64,000 nt of DNA from UBA10646 sp046296295 (lineage in GTDB: Bacteria; Bacteroidota; Bacteroidia; Chitinophagales; Chitinophagaceae): contig JBKBLG010000001.1 of NCBI GenBank assembly GCA_046296295.1, positions 305,471 to 369,470 on the forward strand. The letters run 5' to 3'. Every line of letters starts with the position of its first letter. The stretch's first letter is position 1. Both the position numbers and the translations under genes were made by a program. Of this stretch, positions 54,776-62,190 are shown piece by piece. Below the pieces are notes generated by a model, which saw only the letters and a program-made list of their open reading frames with translations, was not told the DNA's origin and did no database searches.

Positions 54776-56098
54776 ATGGCCGATATACAATCTATTAAAA
54801 ACCGTTTTGGGATAATTGGTAACTCACCAGCACTTAATCATGCACTGAACGTGGCATCGCAAGTAGCTGCCACCGATTTAAGCGTACTTATTGTAGGTGA
54901 AAGTGGTGTGGGTAAAGAAGCCTTCTCTCAAATTATTCATGCTTTAAGCAGCCGTAAGCATAATTCTTTTATTGCGGTTAACTGTGGTGCAATACCCGAA
55001 GGCACAATCGATAGCGAACTTTTTGGCCACGAAAAAGGAGCCTTTACAGGTGCTGTAGATAGCAGAAAAGGATACTTTGAAACCGTTAATGGCGGCACCA
55101 TTTTTTTAGACGAAATTGGTGAAATGCCACTAGGTACCCAAGCCCGTTTATTACGTGTGTTAGAAACAGGCGAATTCATTCGAGTAGGTAGCTCAAAAGT
55201 GCAAAAAACAGATGTTCGGGTAATTGCAGCCACCAACCGAGAATTACTAGATTTCACACAAACAGGTAAGTTCAGAGAAGATTTGTACTATCGCCTTAGT
55301 ACAGTACCTATTCGAGTACCAGCGCTACGCGATAGAAAAGAAGATATTTTATTACTATTCAGAAAGTTTGTGGTAGACTTTGCTGAACGTTATAAAACAA
55401 CACCCATACAACTTACCGACGATGCTAAACAACTGCTCACCAACTACCCTTTTAAAGGCAATGTTCGTGAGTTAAAAAACATAGCAGAGCAGTTATCGGT
55501 GTTGTCAAACAACAGTATTGTGAACGCAGCAGAGCTACAATCGTTCTTACCAGAAAAAACTGGAACCAAAAGCATAGCACAGCTACCCATATTAGCTCAT
55601 ACAACTGCTCATCAGGGCGATTTTGCTAATGAAAGAGAACTACTCTATAAGCTTTTCTTCGACATGAAGAAAGATGTTACAGAACTCAAAAAAATGTTTT
55701 TAGATATTGTTCAAAATCCAGCTTTGGCAAGCTCAGCAGCTGCCTATACAAAAGAAAGCCTATTGAAAGATTTTAGTATCCCCTCACAAGCTAACAATTC
55801 AGAAGTACATTTACCAGCCACAGCAACGCATCCAAATTTTTACGCAACACAACCACAGTACAGCAACACGGCAGCACAGCCTGTAATTATCAACACAGCA
55901 AACGATACCCGAGTTGTTAGCGACATTCATGTACACGAAGAAGTAGAAGAAAGCTTAAATATCATGAATGCAGAAAAAGAACTCATCATCAAAGCTTTGA
56001 AAAAACATAAAGGAAAACGTAAAGATGCTAGTATTGATTTAGGTATTAGTGAACGTACCCTATATCGTAAGTTAAAAGAATACGATATTGAAGATTAA
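54776..56098 (+). CDS. Sigma-54-dependent transcriptional activator lacking a receiver domain
   Basis: About 440 residues from the ATG at 54776 (the frame upstream opens at a TTG). The AAA+ domain starts almost at once: Walker A GESGVGKE, the sigma-54 contact loop GAFTGAVDSRKGYFE, the Walker B segment GGTIFLDEIGEMP and VRVIAATNREL. No N-terminal sensing domain is present. A linker of about 130 residues (Gln/Ala/Thr-rich from LPILAHTTAHQGD onwards) precedes a Fis-type helix-turn-helix (KDASIDLGISERTLYRKLKE). It should activate sigma-54 promoters, with input by an unknown route. First gene of a plus-strand series with lptE, an unknown gene and secG. Confidence 0.9.
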   Translation: MADIQSIKNRFGIIGNSPALNHALNVASQVAATDLSVLIVGESGVGKEAFSQIIHALSSRKHNSFIAVNCGAIPEGTIDSELFGHEKGAFTGAVDSRKGYFETVNGGTIFLDEIGEMPLGTQARLLRVLETGEFIRVGSSKVQKTDVRVIAATNRELLDFTQTGKFREDLYYRLSTVPIRVPALRDRKEDILLLFRKFVVDFAERYKTTPIQLTDDAKQLLTNYPFKGNVRELKNIAEQLSVLSNNSIVNAAELQSFLPEKTGTKSIAQLPILAHTTAHQGDFANERELLYKLFFDMKKDVTELKKMFLDIVQNPALASSAAAYTKESLLKDFSIPSQANNSEVHLPATATHPNFYATQPQYSNTAAQPVIINTANDTRVVSDIHVHEEVEESLNIMNAEKELIIKALKKHKGKRKDASIDLGISERTLYRKLKEYDIED

Positions 56099-56127
56099 CC
56101 AATTGCTTTTGATTAGTTTTGATACAT

Positions 56128-56646
56128 ATGAGATTCCCTTACGGTAAATTATTAATTGCACTTTGCATCTGTACAATAACATTGCTATCAAGTGGTTGTG
56201 GCATTTACACCACTAAAGATGTAAGTATTGATTACAGTAAAGTAAAAACAGTACGTATTGGTTTTATTCAAAATAAAGCAAGCTACATCAACCCACAATT
56301 AAGTCCTCGCCTAACCGATAACATACAACAAAAAGTAGTACAATTCACCAAGTTAAAACGTGTTGATACCGATGATGCACATTATCAAATAGATGGTTAC
56401 ATCAATGGCTACAACGTAACAACTTCGGGCGTTGCAGGCCAACAAGCCGTAACCAACCGCTTAACCGTAGCTGTACATATTACCTTTAAGAATACTGTTG
56501 AAAACGATACTAAGGAGTTCGATATATCCAGAGATTTTGATTTTCCTGCAACACAAAGTCTTAACCAAGCCGAAACACAATTGTTAGAAAGCATCGTTCG
56601 CAATTTAACCGACGAAATTTTCAACCGCGTATTCAGCAACTGGTAA
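56128..56646 (+). CDS. lptE: LPS-assembly lipoprotein LptE
   Basis: About 172 residues from the ATG at 56128. The lipobox is LLSSGCG near residue 24 and the mature protein has the small alpha-beta LptE fold (VSIDYSKVKTVRIGFIQNKA, NQAETQLLESIVRNLTDEIF). LptE plugs LptD in the outer membrane for lipopolysaccharide export. The second half of the start region, PYGK, is encoded by a perfect motif copy (56137-56148). It follows the sigma-54 activator by 29 bases and is followed by an unknown gene. Confidence 0.85.
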   Translation: MRFPYGKLLIALCICTITLLSSGCGIYTTKDVSIDYSKVKTVRIGFIQNKASYINPQLSPRLTDNIQQKVVQFTKLKRVDTDDAHYQIDGYINGYNVTTSGVAGQQAVTNRLTVAVHITFKNTVENDTKEFDISRDFDFPATQSLNQAETQLLESIVRNLTDEIFNRVFSNW

Positions 56647-56663
56647 CCCGCTAAAACAAGCAC

Positions 56664-57518
56664 ATGCAACCAACGGTACTAACACAACTCAACACTTGGG
56701 CACAACAAATAGCGCCGCAGCATACCACCTTAGCTAGCTGGCAAGCCATTGCAGCACAATATCCGTGGTGCAGCCTGGCACACTTATTTACCGCAAGGCT
56801 CCAACAACAAACCAATCCCAATAACCACCTCGAAGCATTACAAACAGCCACACTCCATATTGGTAATCCGTTTTGGGTGAAGCGTTTTGCAACAGAAGAT
56901 ATTGACACATTATTTCCAGAAGCTAACAACAACACTACTGTACACCTTACGGTAAATGAAGCCCCATCAGCTACTACAATCTTCAATGAAGATGCCTCGC
57001 CAACAGACATTAATGATACAGATGCACCTCCCATAAAAGAAGAAGATGCAAGTGTAGAAGCCGCACCTATCAGCAAACTCGGCAGCATGTTGAGCGAACA
57101 AGCAGCACTTTTCAAACAGGCCGTTCCTGCCGATGCCACACTACCAATATTAAGCGAACCATACCACAGCATTGATTATTTTGCATCGCAAGGCATTAAG
57201 TTAGATAAGGCTGTACCAGAAAAAGTGGTGGTACTTGCCAATAGAGTGCAAACTTTTACAGAATGGCTCAAACAAATGAAACGCCACAATGCTAACCCAA
57301 CAGATTTGGGTACATCGCCAGAGAATGAAGCATTGGTAAGCAATATGGCAACAGCAAGCAACACTATTGGCGATGTAGTAACAGAAGCCATGGCACAAGT
57401 ACTCGCTAAACAAGGACTAAAATCGTCGGCAATTGGCATTTATAAGAAATTGATTTTGTTACATCCCGATAAATCTGCTTATTTTGCCAACCAAATCAAT
57501 TTGTTAAACAAACAATAA
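56664..57518 (+). CDS. Protein of unknown function between lptE and secG
   Basis: 284 residues, no signal peptide. Helical N-terminus (WQAIAAQYPWCSLAHLFTARL), an acidic low-complexity middle (FNEDASPTDINDTDAPPIKE) and a helical C-terminus (AMAQVLAKQGLKSSAIGIYK, then KLILLHPDKSAYFANQINLL) resembling a TPR-like helix pair. Likely a conserved Bacteroidota protein, but I know no function. It overlaps no neighbour: 17 bases after lptE, 1 base before secG, so co-transcribed. Two motif copies lie in it: C-form (56787) and perfect (56945). Confidence 0.7.
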   Translation: MQPTVLTQLNTWAQQIAPQHTTLASWQAIAAQYPWCSLAHLFTARLQQQTNPNNHLEALQTATLHIGNPFWVKRFATEDIDTLFPEANNNTTVHLTVNEAPSATTIFNEDASPTDINDTDAPPIKEEDASVEAAPISKLGSMLSEQAALFKQAVPADATLPILSEPYHSIDYFASQGIKLDKAVPEKVVVLANRVQTFTEWLKQMKRHNANPTDLGTSPENEALVSNMATASNTIGDVVTEAMAQVLAKQGLKSSAIGIYKKLILLHPDKSAYFANQINLLNKQ

Positions 57519-57519
57519 C

Positions 57520-57858
57520 ATGGTATACGTATTCTTAGCGTTAATCATCTTAGCTTCTTTATTACTTGGCTTCGTTGTATTGATCCAAAACCCTAAGGGT
57601 GGCGGTTTAAATAGTGCTGTAGGTGGTTTCAATAATCAATTAATGGGTGTAAAGCAAACTACAGATGTGCTTGAAAAGGGCACTTGGATTTTTGCTGGCT
57701 TAATTGGAATACTTTGTCTTTTCAGCACTTTATTTTTTAAAGGTGCAACAGGCAATAACAAAGGTTCCTTATTACAAGAAATTGACACTAAAGGTGCTCC
57801 TGCCCAGCAAGCCCCTCCTGCCGCTGCACCAGCAACAATGCCTGCTACTCAAAAATAA
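57520..57858 (+). CDS. secG: Preprotein translocase subunit SecG
   Basis: 112 residues, two membrane helices (about 2-22 and 50-70) with the conserved loop VLIQNPKGGGLNSAVGGF between them. SecG assists SecYE in protein export across the inner membrane. The tail (QEIDTKGAPAQQAPPAAAPA) is Ala/Pro-rich, common in this phylum. A strong terminator follows. Confidence 0.93.
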   Translation: MVYVFLALIILASLLLGFVVLIQNPKGGGLNSAVGGFNNQLMGVKQTTDVLEKGTWIFAGLIGILCLFSTLFFKGATGNNKGSLLQEIDTKGAPAQQAPPAAAPATMPATQK

Positions 57859-57882
57859 TTTGTAACACCGTTAATATATTTT

Positions 57883-57906
57883 CCCCCGCAAAATGCGGGG
57901 GTTTTT
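57883..57906 (+). terminator. Intrinsic terminator after secG
   Basis: CCCCCGCA (57883-57890) pairs with TGCGGGGG (57894-57901) around a 3-base loop, followed by TTTTT. Confidence 0.88.
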
Positions 57907-57941
57907 GTTTTATATATGTAAGTACAACAACTTTGCAATAC

Positions 57942-58976
57942 ATGAAAAAAATAATAAAATACACTTTCATTGCTCTAGTGTTGGCAGCAGCGGTAGCTGC
58001 TTGGCTTTTACTAAGTAGTGCTACTACTTTTGAACAAGGCAGCAAATACTTTTTTGTAACAGCAGATACTGATGTTAAAAATGCTTTTAAAGCGCAACTA
58101 GCGAGTAACAACACGCTACGTTACCCCGGCATATTTATGATGGTGGCTAATGCCACAGGTGTTTGGGAAAAAATTAAACCCGGACGTTTTGAATTAACCG
58201 GTGGCGAAAGCATATTAAGCTTTGTGCGTAAGCTACGTAACAACAAACAAGCACCAGTAAAATTAGTGCTGAATAAAGAACGTACACCGCAAGATATTGC
58301 AGGTTTATTAGCACAACAATTTCAGTTAGATAGTGCCGCAGTTGCAGCCTTCATGCAAAATAATGAAGCACTTGCCCCATTTGAGGTTGATTCCAATACT
58401 GTTACCACGCTTTTTATACCGGATACTTACTATATTAATTGGACTACCAGCATTGAAAAAATATTGCAACGACTCAAAAAAGAGCGTAATAACTTTTGGA
58501 GTAAAAAAAATAGGTTAGCCAAAGCCAAAGCATTACAACTAACACCCAACCAAGTATATATCATTGCAAGCATTGTTGAAGAAGAAACCAATATGAACGA
58601 TGAAAAAGGCAATGTAGCTAGTGTGTACCTTAACCGTTATCGCAAAGGCATGCCGCTTGGTGCCGACCCTACCATTAAATATGCATTGAGAGATTTTTCG
58701 ATCAAGCGTATTTTGTTTGGACATTTAGAAGTGAAGAGTCCTTACAACACTTATCGTAACAAAGGCCTACCACCCGGCCCAATTTGTACCCCCAGCAAAA
58801 CAACGATAGACGCTGTACTGAATGCCCCCAAAACCAACTATTACTTTTTTGTAGCTAAAGACGATTTCAGCGGTTATCATAAATTCAGCGAAACTTACGC
58901 AGAGCACCAGGCCTATGCAAAAGCTTATCAACAAAAGTTAGATGCTTATATGGCACAGAAAAACAATAGCAAATAG
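57942..58976 (+). CDS. mltG: Endolytic murein transglycosylase MltG
   Basis: About 344 residues from the ATG at 57942 (a TTG opens the frame). One N-terminal membrane helix (TFIALVLAAAVAAWLLLSSA), a LysM-like segment (ESILSFVRKLRNNKQAPVKL), then the catalytic YceG domain: IIASIVEEETNMNDEK with the catalytic Glu, NRYRKGMPLGADPTIKYAL, NTYRNKGLPPGPICTPSKT and YYFFVAKDD. It cuts glycan strands to set their length during peptidoglycan synthesis. The following gene starts 13 bases later. Confidence 0.95.
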   Translation: MKKIIKYTFIALVLAAAVAAWLLLSSATTFEQGSKYFFVTADTDVKNAFKAQLASNNTLRYPGIFMMVANATGVWEKIKPGRFELTGGESILSFVRKLRNNKQAPVKLVLNKERTPQDIAGLLAQQFQLDSAAVAAFMQNNEALAPFEVDSNTVTTLFIPDTYYINWTTSIEKILQRLKKERNNFWSKKNRLAKAKALQLTPNQVYIIASIVEEETNMNDEKGNVASVYLNRYRKGMPLGADPTIKYALRDFSIKRILFGHLEVKSPYNTYRNKGLPPGPICTPSKTTIDAVLNAPKTNYYFFVAKDDFSGYHKFSETYAEHQAYAKAYQQKLDAYMAQKNNSK

Positions 58977-58989
58977 TTTGCATCAATCG

Positions 58990-59979
58990 ATGACTAAAAT
59001 TCAACGTATCATAGTAACCAGCGCACCGGTAGCTTTTGTAATTCGCAAAAGCAAACGCATTGTGCTGCCCGGTTTTGAAGGTGTTCCCTTGTACGATGTA
59101 GTCATTTTCTTCTTTCAACAAATTAACAAAGTAGGTTTAAATGAACGTGCAGCAGCGGTATCGTTCAATTTTGTAATGGCCATTCCGGCAGCAACGCTTT
59201 TTCTGCTCACACTTATTCCCTATCTACCTTTCGACAATTTGTATAACGAACTATTACGTTTTGTTGGCGACCTTACACCCAACCGCCAAACCAAACAAGT
59301 AATTGTAAATTTTCTAGAAGATTTCTTCCATAAACCCAAAACAGGCTTACTTTCTATCGGTTTTGCCTTAGTAGTTTTTTATAGTAGTAATGCCATGATG
59401 GGTATTATTCGCACATTCGATAAAAGCATTACAATAGATAAGAACAAAACCAACTTCCTTGAAAAACGCTGGCGTGCCATTCGTATGACTACCGTTTTAA
59501 TTTTTGTAGTTATTGCAACCTTACTCATTTCTATGGGGCAAGGTTATATCTTTAAAAATATCATGCGTTTGCTTGGCATTCAAAATAGTACCACACAAAC
59601 TGTTATTCATTACACCCAATGGTTGGTAGTAATATTATTGCTGGTATACAGTATAGGTTACATTTACAAGTATGGCCCAACAGTTACCAAAAGGTGGAAG
59701 TTAGCAAGCCCTGGTGCCATTTTTGCAACATTACTGATCAGTTTCGCTACCCTTATTTTCGCTTATTGGGCTCAAAATATCAGCACTTATAGCAAAGTGT
59801 ACGGCTCTATTGGCTCTATTCTCATCATCATGACGCTTATTTTTATCATTGCACTTATTATACTCATTGGGTTTGAACTTAACGTGAGTATATCGGTGCT
59901 AAAAGCTACTGCCGCAGCTAGAGAAAGGGCCGAGCACCTTGCGGTAAATGAAGCCCCACAGTTACGCCAGCATGGCTAA
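58990..59979 (+). CDS. YihY/BrkB family inner-membrane protein
   Basis: About 329 residues from the ATG at 58990; the longer frame overlaps mltG. Six hydrophobic helices, with ERAAAVSFNFVMAIPAATLFL near the start and WKLASPGAIFATLLISFATL, VYGSIGSILIIMTLIFIIAL as in the YihY family (once called ribonuclease BN, now considered a membrane protein of unknown role). The end, HLAVNEAPQLRQHG, carries a C-form motif copy (59937-59948) and shares a 24-base block with the unknown gene near 56943. Confidence 0.9.
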   Translation: MTKIQRIIVTSAPVAFVIRKSKRIVLPGFEGVPLYDVVIFFFQQINKVGLNERAAAVSFNFVMAIPAATLFLLTLIPYLPFDNLYNELLRFVGDLTPNRQTKQVIVNFLEDFFHKPKTGLLSIGFALVVFYSSNAMMGIIRTFDKSITIDKNKTNFLEKRWRAIRMTTVLIFVVIATLLISMGQGYIFKNIMRLLGIQNSTTQTVIHYTQWLVVILLLVYSIGYIYKYGPTVTKRWKLASPGAIFATLLISFATLIFAYWAQNISTYSKVYGSIGSILIIMTLIFIIALIILIGFELNVSISVLKATAAARERAEHLAVNEAPQLRQHG

Positions 59980-59987
59980 CTGCTACC

Positions 59988-60320
59988 TTATTTTTTAAAA
60001 GCAAAATACACGGCACCGAGTAGTAACACGAAACTTACAAGATACTTCCAATGAAAAGGTTCTTTTAAGTATAGTACCGCAAAAAAACTAAATACCACCA
60101 GCGTAATTACCTCTTGTATCATTTTTAGCTGAAACCCATTGAATTGGTATTGTGTGTATCCTAACCTATTTGCAGGTACTAAAAAGCAATACTCCAAAAA
60201 TGCAATCAGCCAACTCGCAACAATGGCCTTCCACAGCGGCACATTTTCTTGTTTCAAATGGCCGTACCAAGCTATCGTCATAAATATATTAGAAGTAATG
60301 AGTAATAAAACGGTCTTCAT
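59988..60320 (-). CDS. DUF486/DMT-like small membrane protein
   Basis: 110 residues, four membrane helices. NIFMTIAWYGHLK, VASWLIAFLEYCFLVPANR and LKMIQEVITLVVFSFFAVLY are the DUF486 pattern, a small relative of drug/metabolite transporters. Function not established. Convergent with the YihY gene 8 bases away. Confidence 0.88.
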   Translation of the reverse strand: MKTVLLLITSNIFMTIAWYGHLKQENVPLWKAIVASWLIAFLEYCFLVPANRLGYTQYQFNGFQLKMIQEVITLVVFSFFAVLYLKEPFHWKYLVSFVLLLGAVYFAFKK

Positions 60321-60348
60321 ATTAGTTTTAATATTTACGTAATTATAT

Positions 60349-61284
60349 TTAAGGTTTATCGTGCTTTCTGTTTTCTATGGGTGGGTGCAAAAAACGTTCA
60401 TCTTCAAAAGGCAATGGTTCATCGGCAACAAAAGCAACGATTTGCTTTTTCACCCGATTATCGCGATAAATATGATTATGCCCTAAGCCACGTGTAGTGA
60501 TGAAATGTATATAAGGCAACTGTGCTGCTCTTATCGAGGCAGTATCGGCATAAGAACAAACAGCATCTTCTTCATCGTGCAGCCAAAGAATATTACATTT
60601 ATTAATGGTAGGCAGTACCCTGCTTACAGAATACCACTCAATATTATTGCCGCCCAAGCTTTTGATATGTTGATGAAACGCTTTTAAAACAGGCGGTGCC
60701 AGTGGTATCCACCTGATGAAGTGTTTTACGGCTGTACTTGCCTCGGTAGCTGGTGCAATTAACACCACTTTTGTTGGCAACACCTTCAACTGTTCTAAAG
60801 ATAAGGCTGTAGCTAACCCTGCCAATGAATGCGCAATCACCGCATCAAAGCCACCAAATTGCTCGTGTAATTGTAACATCAGATTGCGATAGCCCAATGA
60901 GTGTATAGTTTTACCATCGCTCAAACCATGGCCAGGTGCATCAAACAAATACACTTCAAAGCCTTTCGATTGTAGTGGTGTAATGTATCGTTCAAACTTG
61001 TAACAACAGCTATCAAAGCCATGAGCTATTAATACTTTTTTGCCGTTAGCTGCCCCTTGCGGTGCAAATACAAAACCGCGTACACGCTTGTTTTCAAAAT
61101 TTACCGTAAGGTGTTGTGCTTTTTTGAATAAAGGCGGTTGCTTACGTTTAGGCTTGCCGCTAAAAGGTGTACAAAACAAATCGAAAGCCCATTTGGCTGC
61201 CCGCTTGGGCGATACCACTGCCCTCACTTTAAGTTGGGTACGAAAGTAGCTGAGCACTACTTTTTGCTTTAGTTTTAACTCCAT
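60349..61284 (-). CDS. Alpha/beta hydrolase
   Basis: 311 residues. Basic N-terminal half-helix (RTQLKVRAVVSPKRAAKWAF), then the fold: VLIAHGFDSCCYKFER, YLFDAPGHGLSDGK, nucleophile serine in VIAHSLAGLATALSL, Asp in ILWLHDEEDAVCSY and His in TRGLGHNHIYRD. Probably a serine esterase or lipase-like enzyme of unknown substrate. A perfect motif copy lies at 61100. Confidence 0.88.
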   Translation of the reverse strand: MELKLKQKVVLSYFRTQLKVRAVVSPKRAAKWAFDLFCTPFSGKPKRKQPPLFKKAQHLTVNFENKRVRGFVFAPQGAANGKKVLIAHGFDSCCYKFERYITPLQSKGFEVYLFDAPGHGLSDGKTIHSLGYRNLMLQLHEQFGGFDAVIAHSLAGLATALSLEQLKVLPTKVVLIAPATEASTAVKHFIRWIPLAPPVLKAFHQHIKSLGGNNIEWYSVSRVLPTINKCNILWLHDEEDAVCSYADTASIRAAQLPYIHFITTRGLGHNHIYRDNRVKKQIVAFVADEPLPFEDERFLHPPIENRKHDKP

Positions 61285-61301
61285 AATTAAAGCGTAAATG
61301 T

Positions 61302-62060
61302 ATGAAGGTTGTACTAGTAGGTACAGGAAATGTGGCCACTGTTTTGGGGAAACTCATCGTACAGCAAGGGCATACCGTGGTTGGGGTAAAAGGCAGAACA
61401 ATAAAAGCCACAGAAATACTAGCACAAACCCTTGCGGCGGAAACTATTATTACCAATGTTACTCCGGTAGCCGATATGTATGTGATTGCCGTGAACGATA
61501 GCGCTATTGCTACAGCTGCAGCAACCCTATCTATACCCGATAATGCCATATTGGTGCACACAGCAGCATCGGTAAGTTATGAAGTGCTACAAAAGTATGC
61601 TACAAAAGTGGGTGTGTTGTATCCGTTGCAAAGCTTACGGAGTCAAATGCCTTATATACCTAAAATTCCTTTTTTGATTGATGCACCCGATAAAGTTGTT
61701 GGCGAACAAATTTTTGCTTTTGCTACATCTTTATCCGGTCATGTAGCTTATGCCAATACCGATACCCGAACGCAATTACATGTTGGTGCCGTTGTGGTAA
61801 GCAATTTTGTGAATCATTTGTATCATTTGGCATACGAGTACTGCGAAAAAGAAAATCTACCTTGGGATATGCTGCAGCCTTTAATTCACGAAACATCCAA
61901 CAGATTGGCATGGCTACCACCATCGCAATTACAAACAGGTCCGGCTGTAAGAAAAGATTTTGTAACAATTGAAAAACATCACGCACTATTAGCTACTCAC
62001 CCGCAGTTGCAAGCCTTGTATCAACAAATATCGAGTAGTATTATTCATACCTTTCGGTAA
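61302..62060 (+). CDS. Rossmann-fold DUF2520 protein
   Basis: 252 residues. N-terminal NAD(P)-binding VVLVGTGNVATVLGKLI, then LVHTAASVSYEVLQKYATKV, GVLYPLQSLRSQ and a C-terminal helical DUF2520 domain (VVVSNFVNHLYHLAYEYCEK, WDMLQPLIHETSN). The family resembles ketopantoate/pyrroline carboxylate reductases; its reaction is unknown. The end, HTFR plus the TAA stop, lies in a motif variant (CCTTTCGGTAAA). Confidence 0.88.
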   Translation: MKVVLVGTGNVATVLGKLIVQQGHTVVGVKGRTIKATEILAQTLAAETIITNVTPVADMYVIAVNDSAIATAAATLSIPDNAILVHTAASVSYEVLQKYATKVGVLYPLQSLRSQMPYIPKIPFLIDAPDKVVGEQIFAFATSLSGHVAYANTDTRTQLHVGAVVVSNFVNHLYHLAYEYCEKENLPWDMLQPLIHETSNRLAWLPPSQLQTGPAVRKDFVTIEKHHALLATHPQLQALYQQISSSIIHTFR

Positions 62061-62061
62061 A
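62050..62061 (+). repeat. Repeated motif, variant CCTTTCGGTAAA, supplying a stop codon
   Basis: Encodes the last residues and TAA of the DUF2520 gene; followed by TGATG. Inverted relative to the copy at 62179, with a 52-base palindrome between. Confidence 0.85.
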
Positions 62062-62113
62062 TGATGATAAGCATGGTTAAAAGCTTACTGCGTTGCGAAG
62101 ATCAACAATCCAC

Positions 62114-62165
62114 ATAGAAAATAATGAAGGGGTTTGCCATGGCAAACCCCTTCATTATTTTCTAT
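62114..62165. terminator. Perfect 52-base palindrome, bidirectional terminator
   Basis: Twenty-six bases (62114-62139) are exactly mirrored by 62140-62165 with no loop, centred on CCATGG and flanked by A/T-rich sequence, between convergent DUF2520 and gcvP genes. Confidence 0.8.
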
Positions 62166-62178
62166 TCGAATATTTTCA

Positions 62179-62190
62179 TTTACCGTAAGG
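62179..62190 (-). repeat. Repeated motif CCTTACGGTAAA, perfect copy
   Basis: Immediately adjacent to the gcvP stop codon. Confidence 0.9.

Noticed and set aside
3326..62190. The dispersed 12-mers as a CRISPR array or as REP/transposon-derived elements
   Set aside because: Spacing is irregular over tens of kilobases, no spacers or terminal repeats exist, and copies inside conserved genes fit without insertion.
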